Assembly: GCF_009734185.1 (NCBI RefSeq)
Contig: NZ_CP046393.1
Coordinates: 62,001 to 126,000 of the forward strand
Source of the DNA: Commensalibacter melissae
GTDB lineage: Bacteria > Pseudomonadota > Alphaproteobacteria > Acetobacterales > Acetobacteraceae
Reading direction: 5' to 3'
DNA: 64,000 nucleotides
The notes below the pieces were generated by a model, which ran no database searches, was not told the origin of the DNA, and saw only the letters and a list, made by a program, of their open reading frames with translations. Position 1 is the stretch's first letter, and the number at the start of each line of letters is the position of its first letter. Shown one piece after another: positions 36,227 through 43,667 of the stretch. A program made the position numbers and the translations under genes.

Positions 36227-37504
36227 GTGAACAAAGTCATAGAGAGACTTTTCATTTCTCCAAAATTGATGTTGGGTTATTTTGGAGTATTAATTTTCAT
36301 GGCTGGTGAAGGGCTGGAACAGAACTGGTTGTCTCCCTTTTTACAACAGCATGGTCTAACTGCACATCAGGCTTCTACCATTTTCACGGTTTATGGATTG
36401 ATGGTTGCCATTTCATCATGGCTTTCAGGTGTTTTGGCAGAGATTTTCGGGGTTCGGAAAGTGATGACCATTGGACTTGTCCTTTTTTTTGTAGGGTCAT
36501 TTCTTTTTTTGGTTTTTGGTATTCCAACTTATAATTTTAGCGTTATATTGCCTACCTATGCAGTGCGGGGACTTGCTTATCCTCTGTTCGCTTATGGTTT
36601 TCTAGTTTCAGTTGCATATGAGGCTCCCCGTGAACGGTTGGGAGGTGCTGTCGGTATGTTCTGGCTTGTTTATGCAGGTGGGATTTCCGTTCTGGGAACT
36701 GGCTATTCAAATATTATGCTTTATTATTTCCATATGGAAAACCTTCATTTATTGTGGACAGCATTGATTTTTGTTGCTGTAGGTGCTGTTATTGCATTGA
36801 GTCTAAGTGGGAAAAAATCTGCCCAAAATAATTATCCAGAAGATGATGAAACTCATTCATTAAAACATTTGTTAAAAGGTTTAACGATTGTTTATGAAAA
36901 ACCAAAAGTGGGGATTGGTGGTCTTGTCCGAATGATTAATACAAGTGCTGCATACGGTTTTTCAGTTTTTATGCCAACTTTTTTATTCGGTATGGGATAT
37001 GCTGAAAATGCGTGGCTTGAAGTTGCCGTGTATTTATGGATGGGTAATGTTGTATTCAATCTTATCTTTGGGGCCGCAAGTGACAAATTGGGGTGGCGTA
37101 ACGTTGTTATGTGGTTTGGCTGTATAGGCTGTGCATTGAGCGTTATGGCATATACCTATTGCATTTCTATTCATGCGGATCTTTTTACCATAAAAATATG
37201 CGCCGCTGTATATGGTGCATTACTTGCAGCATTTGTCCCTTTATCAGCCATTATGCCAAATCTTGCCCCTGAAAATAAGGGTGCGGCCATGTCAATTCTT
37301 AATTTTGGTGCAGGAATGAGTTACTTTTTTGGTTATGCAATTGTCATGCTTTTTCAAGGGATCATTGGTAATTTCGGGGTGATGTATATTTATATCGGGC
37401 TCTATTTTGTTGCTGCAGCATTAATGATTTTTGTCAAGGTTCAACAATATAAAAATGAAACAATTGATCGAGAAGTTGGTGTGGCAATAGAAGAAACATT
37501 ATAG
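36227..37504 (+). CDS. Polyol permease, RbtT/DalT/CsbX family (MFS), copy 2
   Basis: A 425-residue MFS permease paralogous to the copy at 30166-31437: the shared features include GEGLEQNWLSPFL (against GDGLELNFLSKYI), AISSWLSGVLAEIFG and VRGLAYPLFAYGF. Starts with GTG at 36227, supported by GGGAGA 8 bases before it. It is the second gene of the eltD-like operon, so it should bring in the tetritol or pentitol used by those enzymes. Twelve helices are expected. The SDR gene starts 18 bases after the stop, behind a strong AAGGAGAG site. Confidence 0.85.
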   Translation: MNKVIERLFISPKLMLGYFGVLIFMAGEGLEQNWLSPFLQQHGLTAHQASTIFTVYGLMVAISSWLSGVLAEIFGVRKVMTIGLVLFFVGSFLFLVFGIPTYNFSVILPTYAVRGLAYPLFAYGFLVSVAYEAPRERLGGAVGMFWLVYAGGISVLGTGYSNIMLYYFHMENLHLLWTALIFVAVGAVIALSLSGKKSAQNNYPEDDETHSLKHLLKGLTIVYEKPKVGIGGLVRMINTSAAYGFSVFMPTFLFGMGYAENAWLEVAVYLWMGNVVFNLIFGAASDKLGWRNVVMWFGCIGCALSVMAYTYCISIHADLFTIKICAAVYGALLAAFVPLSAIMPNLAPENKGAAMSILNFGAGMSYFFGYAIVMLFQGIIGNFGVMYIYIGLYFVAAALMIFVKVQQYKNETIDREVGVAIEETL

Positions 37505-37522
37505 CCTATTAAGGAGAGATTT

Positions 37523-38278
37523 ATGTCAACAAATCAAATGTTTGATTTATCAGGTAAAACTGCACTTGTTACCGGGGGGGCTGCCGGTATTGGAAACGAG
37601 ATTGTGCGGACTTTTTTACAAAAAGGTGTAAAGGTAGCGTTGTTGGACCGGCTTGATACCATTGATCAAGTCGCAAAAAATCTAGGTCCAGATAATGCTA
37701 TTGGTATCCAGGTTGACGTAACGAATAAAAAACAGGTTGATCAGGCAGTAAAAAAAGTTGTTGATCATTTTGGTCGTATAGATATTGCTGTAAATTGTGC
37801 GGGTGTTGCTTTGCTTGATGCAGCTGAAACGCTCAGTGAGGAAATGTGGAATGCGACTATTAATATCAATTTAACTGGTACCTATTGGGTTGCCCAGGCA
37901 GTGGGAAACGTGATGTTAAAACAAAAGAGTGGATCCATTATTAATATGGCTTCACAGGCGGGGGTTATTGCCTTGCAAAAACATGCTGCTTATTGTGCCA
38001 GCAAGGCAGGTGTTATTGGATTGACACATGTACTGGCATTGGAATGGGGACCTCATGGGGTCAATGTTAATGCGATTTCTCCAACCGTTGTTTTGACGGA
38101 ACTTGGGAAAAAAGCATGGGCAGGTAAAGTTGGTGAGGATATGAAGGCGCAAATTCCCATGCGCCGTTTTGCTGAACCCGAACAGATTGCCGCTGCAGCT
38201 GTTTATCTTGCCAGCTCTGAAGCATCTATTGTGAATGGTGCTAATTTAGTCATTGATGGTGGATTTACCATTCAATAA
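37523..38278 (+). CDS. SDR dehydrogenase, D-threitol dehydrogenase (DthD)-like
   Basis: A 251-residue classical SDR: VTGGAAGIGNEI (cofactor loop), NCAGV, Ser in NMASQAG, and YCASKAG. An acidic Asp ends the second strand (ALLDRLD), which favours NAD. The C-terminal SPTVVLTELGKKAWAG and MRRFAEPEQIAAAAVYLAS segments resemble D-threitol dehydrogenase of Mycobacterium and related polyol SDRs as I recall them. In this operon it probably oxidises a second tetritol stereoisomer, or a pentitol, to the same ketose. AAGGAGAG precedes the ATG. Annotated substrate is an inference from motif similarity and context. Confidence 0.78.
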   Translation: MSTNQMFDLSGKTALVTGGAAGIGNEIVRTFLQKGVKVALLDRLDTIDQVAKNLGPDNAIGIQVDVTNKKQVDQAVKKVVDHFGRIDIAVNCAGVALLDAAETLSEEMWNATININLTGTYWVAQAVGNVMLKQKSGSIINMASQAGVIALQKHAAYCASKAGVIGLTHVLALEWGPHGVNVNAISPTVVLTELGKKAWAGKVGEDMKAQIPMRRFAEPEQIAAAAVYLASSEASIVNGANLVIDGGFTIQ

Positions 38279-38307
38279 AAAGAAATAAAAAATAATGAGA
38301 ATAAATA

Positions 38308-39312
38308 ATGACAATGAACAGAATTATTAATGATCCAGATTTAGTCGTTGAAGATGCAATCGAGGGATATGTCGTCGCCCATCCAGAATTTTTTGAAAAA
38401 ACGGATAATTCTAGAGTTCTAAAATATTCAGGTTCAGAAAAAAAAGGTAAAGTTGGCATTATTACAGGTGGCGGTTCCGGTCATGAACCAGCCTTTCTGG
38501 GATATGTGGGTAAAAATATGGTTGATGCGGTTGCAATTGGGGAAATTTTTTCTTCTCCCACTGCTGGTGCATTTTTGGATGCAATGAAAGCCGCAGATTC
38601 AGGTGCTGGTGTTGCTTGTTTATACGGCAATTATGCTGGCGATAATATGAATGTCAAGATGGCAATAAAGAAGGCCACAGCCGCTGGTATTACAGTCAAA
38701 ACAGTTGTTGCCAATGATGATGTCGCTTCCGCACCGGCCAGTGAAAAAGAGAAACGCCGCGGTGTTGCGGGTGAAATCCTTATGTGGAAAATTGGTGGGG
38801 CTGCCGCTGCCGAAGGATATGATCTTGATGGTGTTATTGCCGCTGCCCAAAAAGCAATAAATAACTGTCGTTCAATTGGGGTTGGCTTGAGTTCTTGTAC
38901 TATTCCTGCAGTTGGAAAACCAAATTTCCATATTGAAAAAGGAACAATGGAATTGGGTATTGGCCATCATGGTGAACCTGGAATCAAGGTTGTTCCTATA
39001 GAAACGGCAAAAGAGATGGCGGAAACCATGCTTCATCCAATCATGGAGGAAGGTCTTTTTGAACCCGGATCTGAAGTGGTCGTGCTGGTTTCCGGCCTTG
39101 GAGCAACACCTGTTATGGAGCTTTATATCTATTATGCAGAGGTTGAACGTCTTTTGAAGGCTAAAAATGTCAAGATCCATCGCTGTTATGTAGGAAATTA
39201 TTTTACTTCTCTTGAAATGATGGGTGTGACGCTTTCCGTTATGAAATTAGATGCGGAATTAAAAAAACTGATTGATATTCCTGCACGTTCTTTGGGTTTG
39301 GTACAGGAGTAA
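38308..39312 (+). CDS. DhaK-type ketose kinase subunit (possible erythrulose kinase)
   Basis: A 334-residue DhaK domain protein. It shows GGGSGHEPAFLGYVG with the substrate-contacting His, CLYGNYAGDNMN, VANDDVASAP and the GIGHHGEPG segment with the His that binds the ketose covalently as a hemiaminal. DhaK subunits bind dihydroxyacetone or tetruloses such as erythrulose and receive phosphate from DhaL. The next gene encodes DhaL 5 bases later. In Mycobacterium the D-erythrulose kinase DerK joins these domains in one chain; here they are separate. Context suggests erythrulose to erythrulose 4-phosphate, but dihydroxyacetone phosphorylation is equally within the family's range. Confidence 0.85.
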   Translation: MTMNRIINDPDLVVEDAIEGYVVAHPEFFEKTDNSRVLKYSGSEKKGKVGIITGGGSGHEPAFLGYVGKNMVDAVAIGEIFSSPTAGAFLDAMKAADSGAGVACLYGNYAGDNMNVKMAIKKATAAGITVKTVVANDDVASAPASEKEKRRGVAGEILMWKIGGAAAAEGYDLDGVIAAAQKAINNCRSIGVGLSSCTIPAVGKPNFHIEKGTMELGIGHHGEPGIKVVPIETAKEMAETMLHPIMEEGLFEPGSEVVVLVSGLGATPVMELYIYYAEVERLLKAKNVKIHRCYVGNYFTSLEMMGVTLSVMKLDAELKKLIDIPARSLGLVQE

Positions 39313-39317
39313 ATGGC

Positions 39318-39962
39318 ATGACAGAAGTGGCTAAAATTGAAAATGGCACCGAGATTGTTGATGATCTAATCAGCTGTATCGTGAATAACCGTGATTATTT
39401 AAGTGAGATTGACGGTGCGATCGGTGATGGTGATCATGGGATCAACATGGCAAAGGGATTTAACATTTGCAAACATCGTATTGATGGGAAAAATCTTTCA
39501 TTGTCAGAAGCCTTTGAAATATTAAGTGATTCCCTGATGGAGGGGATTGGTGGTTCAATGGGGCCTTTATATGGCAGTATTTTTGCTGGATGGGCTGAGG
39601 CAATTCAAGGTAAAAGTACCTTGAATTCAAATGAATTCAAGGAAATGCTTTCAAAAGGGTTGCATGAATTACAGGAAATTAGTTCTGCCAAACAGGGTGA
39701 TAAATGTTTGGTTGATACTTTGATGCCTGCAATTGAAGGATTCAAAAAAGCGAATGAATCCGGAAAAACATTTCATGAAGCTTTGATTATTATGAAACAG
39801 GCAGCACATGATGGTAAGGAATCCACCCGCAATCTTGTTGCCAAAATAGGTCGTGCCAGTCGTTTGGGTGAACGTTCAAAAGGCATTTTAGATGCTGGTG
39901 CAACTTCTTGCTGTTTGCTGTTAACGCAACTTGCGGACAGTATTTCGAAAAGAATTCCCTAA
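39318..39962 (+). CDS. DhaL-type nucleotide-binding kinase subunit
   Basis: A 214-residue all-alpha DhaL domain. The metal/nucleotide-binding aspartates lie in DGAIGDGDHGINMAKGF (about residues 33-49), followed by GGSMGPLYG and, near the end, GRASRLGERSKGILDAGATS. It gives phosphate to the ketose held by DhaK. No PTS-type DhaM is found beside it, so direct use of ATP is the simpler reading; the PTS-dependent form would need a DhaM elsewhere. Ribosome site AGGAG is 8 bases upstream. Last gene of the operon, with a hairpin following at 39987-40020. Confidence 0.85.
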   Translation: MTEVAKIENGTEIVDDLISCIVNNRDYLSEIDGAIGDGDHGINMAKGFNICKHRIDGKNLSLSEAFEILSDSLMEGIGGSMGPLYGSIFAGWAEAIQGKSTLNSNEFKEMLSKGLHELQEISSAKQGDKCLVDTLMPAIEGFKKANESGKTFHEALIIMKQAAHDGKESTRNLVAKIGRASRLGERSKGILDAGATSCCLLLTQLADSISKRIP

Positions 39963-39986
39963 ATTTTTAAAAAATAAAATACAAAT

Positions 39987-40020
39987 TATATACATTATCG
40001 ATTTATCGATAATGTATATA
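39987..40020. terminator. 16-bp perfect hairpin ending the eltD-dhaL operon
   Basis: Arms TATATACATTATCGAT and ATCGATAATGTATATA flank a 2-base loop, with T-rich sequence on both outer sides (ACCTTTTATT after it, and the minus-strand reading of AAAAAATAAAAT before it). It is likely a bidirectional terminator for dhaL (+) and the porin gene (-). Confidence 0.7.
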
Positions 40021-40028
40021 ACCTTTTA

Positions 40029-41585
40029 TTAAAAGTTGACCGTAGATCTCAATCCAAAAATGGCGGCATTTGGAATTTTCTTTTTACTATTTTCCTCAAG
40101 ATTTAATCCTCCACCGGAACGGAAGACATATTGAAAATCAGGTTTTAACTCTAGCCATGATGTGGCCTGTATTTGCCAGGCGAGCTCGATATGATGTTCT
40201 GTTTTTCGAATACACCAGTATGGATCCGCAAAATTGCGGTAATCACGGTCATAATGTCTGGCACGATTGCCAGTATGGGCAAATCCCCAGCCAAAACCCA
40301 GGGAATCATGTTCCCGATTGAGAAGTCCCTTATAGACAATCCCTGCATCTCCTGCATAATTGATGGGGCTACGGTCAGTTGGGCTGACTTGCATTCTTCC
40401 AAATATGCCAAGAGATTCTTTTTTGTTTCCCGGATTTCTCCATATCATTTGATCCATAATTCCATAAACTGACCAGGTATGGCGATGGTTGAGCATTGTT
40501 TGGGGGTTGTCCGGATTTCCTAATGGATTCCCATCCCTGTTATAACGTTGATCCGGGAATTTTGAACTATCAAAATAGGCTCCCAACCGATAAGTTCCAG
40601 GATAAGCGGTATATTTTTCATCATCTTCATTGCCAGGATTCAGATGATATTGAATTTCATTGGTTATGAATACCCCGGTGGTAAAATTGAAATGTGTTCC
40701 TGATTGATGCTTGGAATATGGATCACAGGTAAATGGTCCGGATGGATTGCAAAAAGAAACATTGTTGGGATTACTGTCCGCAACTGCAAAAAGGTCCGTC
40801 CAGTGATCATTGGGTTGGAAACTGAAACGGATTGCAGGAGAGGCAACGGGATAATCAATTCCTCCACTATAGGTATTGACTGATGGAATCATGGGCCATC
40901 CAAAAGAGGAGTTAATAAATAGCGTTGCATAATCGCTGATGTTAAACTCCTGGTCCAAACTTAATTTCCCGATGCGAACGGTCATTTTATTATCAAAAAA
41001 TCCCTGTTGGTACCATAGCTCCCATAAACGAGTCGAACGATCGCCTTCCCAACCACTGGTAGAGTTATAGGCTCCTATATTTTCTGCCGTAAAAGCCCGT
41101 CCTCGAAGTTGCAGGGCGCTAATGTTAAAAAGACCATTCTTAATTCCTGTCACTTTCTCGGGATCCCAGTTCAAGGTAACTGTGGTCAAACCTGTATAGG
41201 CAGCACCCTGCTTGATGCCCCCATAAGGATTTCCCCATACCTCATTGACATCTACCAGGGTGAGGGTCAGACCATATTGTGCCATAAGGGAACGTAATCC
41301 CAAAATATTTCCCAATAACATATCGTTGTTTTCGGGTGCCTGACCTGTATCCTTATCAAGGATTGTGGCTGGTGGAGGGGATTTTTTTACCGGGGTGGCA
41401 CCGCTAATATTTGTCGATGGAGATGCACCCTGATTAACAATAGGGGAATTTCCAACCGCATGTGCTGAATGTTGATTAATCAGAGCTTGATATACAACAA
41501 AATTAATTAAAACAATTTTGGGTAAATTATTTTTTTTTGATAAAAATAGCTGGGAATAGCGATGAGACATTATAATACACTTCAT
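40029..41585 (-). CDS. Carbohydrate porin, OprB family
   Basis: A 518-residue outer-membrane beta-barrel. A signal sequence precedes the AHAVGN cleavage region (about residues 35-45), followed by a Pro/Ser-rich linker and the barrel, with the OprB-type WELWYQQGF, KLSLDQEF and INSSFGWPMIPS segments and the final aromatic residue (STVNF). OprB porins allow passage of sugars and polyols, so the gene suits the neighbouring polyol permeases. Two cysteines (FCNPSGPFTC) may form a loop disulphide. Start is uncertain between 41585 and an ATG five codons in. Confidence 0.88.
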   Translation of the reverse strand: MKCIIMSHRYSQLFLSKKNNLPKIVLINFVVYQALINQHSAHAVGNSPIVNQGASPSTNISGATPVKKSPPPATILDKDTGQAPENNDMLLGNILGLRSLMAQYGLTLTLVDVNEVWGNPYGGIKQGAAYTGLTTVTLNWDPEKVTGIKNGLFNISALQLRGRAFTAENIGAYNSTSGWEGDRSTRLWELWYQQGFFDNKMTVRIGKLSLDQEFNISDYATLFINSSFGWPMIPSVNTYSGGIDYPVASPAIRFSFQPNDHWTDLFAVADSNPNNVSFCNPSGPFTCDPYSKHQSGTHFNFTTGVFITNEIQYHLNPGNEDDEKYTAYPGTYRLGAYFDSSKFPDQRYNRDGNPLGNPDNPQTMLNHRHTWSVYGIMDQMIWRNPGNKKESLGIFGRMQVSPTDRSPINYAGDAGIVYKGLLNREHDSLGFGWGFAHTGNRARHYDRDYRNFADPYWCIRKTEHHIELAWQIQATSWLELKPDFQYVFRSGGGLNLEENSKKKIPNAAIFGLRSTVNF

Positions 41586-41640
41586 TGCAAATGATTATTA
41601 TTAACGCGAAATTAAAGTTAATCTTATTTATTTTGTATTG

Positions 41641-42711
41641 TCAATTAGTTGATATTATTGTGCTTATGACCTGTATCAGGATTTGACATTCTTTTTCTGT
41701 GCCAATTGTTATCCTAAGCCAGTTTTGAATGCGTGGAAGATTAAAATGTCTAACTAAAATTTTATTTTTTCTTAACTGTATTGCAAGCTCTTCACCAGAT
41801 ATCTTGGGATGAGATGTAAAAACAAAGTTTGATTTTGAATCGAGAGTTGTGAATCCTAATTCAGAAAGGGCATTGATCAGGTAATCTCTGTTTTTGATAA
41901 TCTGTCGGGCATTATTAACAGACCATTGAATGTCTTTTACTGATGCAATCGCACCAATTTGTGCCAATCGATCTAAGGGATATGAATTAAAGCTGTCCTT
42001 TACACGTCTAATACCCTCAATTAATTGTGTGTTTCCAATTGCATAACCAACGCGTAACCCGGCAAAGGCGTGAAATTTCGAGAAAGTTCGAACAACTAGA
42101 AGATTTTGAAATTGATTGATAAGGGGAATGATCGATTTTCCACCAAAATCTATATAGGCTTCATCGATAATAACAATTTGTTCAGGGTGTGTTTCAAGGT
42201 AATGCCGGATTGTCTCCTGGTCAATCAGCAAGCCAGTTGGAGCGTTGGGGTTGGCAATGACGATCCCGCAAGCGTCCTCTGCATCATATTGTTCAAGGTC
42301 AATCTTGAAATTTCCGGTTAGGGGAATGGTTTTATAGTCAATATTGAAAAGATTGCAGTAAACAGGGTAAAAACTATAGGTTATATCTGGAAAGAGAACA
42401 GGTTTTTCATGTTTTAATAAGGCATGAAAGGCAAATCCAAGTACCTCATCAGAGCCATTGCCGACGAAAACCTGGTCTGGTTGGACATGGTGTAAATCAG
42501 CCAAGGATTGACAAAGGGCCTGGGATGTAGGATCGGGATACAATTTTAATAAATTGTTGGTATTTGTCTGTATGGCTTTTAATACGCTGGGGGATATATC
42601 ATACGCATTTTCATTTGTATTAAGTTTGATAAGATTATTTACCTTGGGTTGTTCCCCAGGTGTGTAAGGAACTAAATTTTTGACAAAAGAACTCCAATAA
42701 CGATTTTGCAT
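41641..42711 (-). CDS. hisC: Histidinol-phosphate aminotransferase
   Basis: About 356 residues of a fold-type I PLP enzyme. HisC marks: VPYTPGEQP, IKLNTNENAYDISP, VFVGNGSDEVL, NPNAPTGLL, DEAYIDFG and the PLP-lysine segment RTFSKFHAFAGLRVGYA. It converts imidazole-acetol phosphate to histidinol phosphate, and members can also serve tyrosine/phenylalanine synthesis. I start it at ATG 42711, which fits the family N-terminus and removes an overlap with the ankyrin gene; the frame extends 18 codons upstream. No other his genes are near. Confidence 0.88.
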   Translation of the reverse strand: MQNRYWSSFVKNLVPYTPGEQPKVNNLIKLNTNENAYDISPSVLKAIQTNTNNLLKLYPDPTSQALCQSLADLHHVQPDQVFVGNGSDEVLGFAFHALLKHEKPVLFPDITYSFYPVYCNLFNIDYKTIPLTGNFKIDLEQYDAEDACGIVIANPNAPTGLLIDQETIRHYLETHPEQIVIIDEAYIDFGGKSIIPLINQFQNLLVVRTFSKFHAFAGLRVGYAIGNTQLIEGIRRVKDSFNSYPLDRLAQIGAIASVKDIQWSVNNARQIIKNRDYLINALSELGFTTLDSKSNFVFTSHPKISGEELAIQLRKNKILVRHFNLPRIQNWLRITIGTEKECQILIQVISTIISTN

Positions 42712-42742
42712 AAGGATATACCTATTTAAAAAATTATGAAAT

Positions 42743-43276
42743 TTAAATGTTTTGATAGTTTTCAAGTAAGTATATTAGATGTTTATTCCCCTGTTGTTCT
42801 GCAAGTTTTAAGGGTGTAATGCCTTCCCCATCGGCGTGCAGAGGGTTCGCCCCGGCTTTTAATAAAATTTCAGTCATGTCGTTTCGGTTAAAAAGGATTG
42901 CAAACATCAAAGGTGTGCGTCCTAGATTATTGGGAATATCAACCGAGGCACCAGCCTTAATTAAAAGATTGGCCATTTCAACATGATCTTTGAAAGCTAC
43001 GCCCATTAAAGCCGTTGCACCTGTTTTATCCTGCAGATCAGTATTTGCCCCGCTTTTTAATAGGAAAGCCGTTGCATCATGATGATTATTGTAAGTGGTT
43101 AAGATGAGAGGAGTATATCCTTTTTCATTCTGATGATTGATATTCATACCCGCGACGATGAATTCTTCAAGCAAAGGAAGTGAACCTTCTCTAGCAGAAT
43201 TGAAATAAAGCGTTTCTATTTCCTGTGAAGTGAATTCGGGGGAAGAACTAGAATCAAGAGAAGATGAAACCGTCAT
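42743..43276 (-). CDS. Ankyrin-repeat protein
   Basis: A 177-residue protein built mainly of about four ankyrin repeats, recognised by the GYTPLILTTYNNHHDATAF, GATALMGVAFKDH, GRTPLMFAILFNRND and GITPLKLAEQQGN repeat cores at about 33-residue spacing. The Ser-rich N-terminal 20 residues carry no signal peptide, so it is likely cytoplasmic. Ankyrin proteins mediate protein-protein contacts; in symbionts some act in hosts, but nothing here shows secretion. It lies upstream of hisC, about 30 bases away, on the same strand. Confidence 0.88.
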   Translation of the reverse strand: MTVSSSLDSSSSPEFTSQEIETLYFNSAREGSLPLLEEFIVAGMNINHQNEKGYTPLILTTYNNHHDATAFLLKSGANTDLQDKTGATALMGVAFKDHVEMANLLIKAGASVDIPNNLGRTPLMFAILFNRNDMTEILLKAGANPLHADGEGITPLKLAEQQGNKHLIYLLENYQNI

Positions 43277-43667
43277 GGTATTGCCATATTATTGAGAGTT
43301 AATAAACAAAAATCTGGTTTTTATTTTATAGTGCCGCGTATAAAAAAGAAAGATCAAGAAAAATAAGATTTCTTTTATAGGAGAAAGTTTTATAAAAGTG
43401 TATGATTTTAATATAATTTAATATAATCGATAAAATTGATTACAGATAAAATGTTTTATTAATTGAACATTTGGCAGGGGTCAGAATTTATCGGAATATT
43501 AACAATTCAATCTTAAGTTAATTGATAGCTTTGTAGGATAAAATTTTTGTAATTTGAACAATCGATTTTTTTTCCTTTTTTATTGGGTGATATAAATTGA
43601 TTTAAAAAAACGATTAAATTTATGATTAACGAAGTTATTTTAAAAGTTGTTTGATGGAGAGACTTGA
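43277..43667. other. Gene-free divergent spacer upstream of tkt
   Basis: About 390 AT-rich bases between the ankyrin gene (-) and tkt (+). It holds a short tandem repeat of TTTAATATAA near 43408-43430 and an AT palindrome-rich stretch. No ORF or RNA gene is apparent. Promoters for tkt and the ankyrin gene must lie here, but I cannot assign boxes with confidence. A GGAGAG ribosome site (43652-43658) precedes tkt. Confidence 0.4.

Noticed and set aside
40070-40472. Overlapping plus-strand frames within the OprB porin gene
   Set aside because: Shadows of the porin reading frame; compositions are not protein-like.
42712-42765. N-terminal extension of hisC overlapping the ankyrin gene
   Set aside because: The extension lacks family similarity, and the ATG at 42711 gives the usual HisC start with a clean gap.
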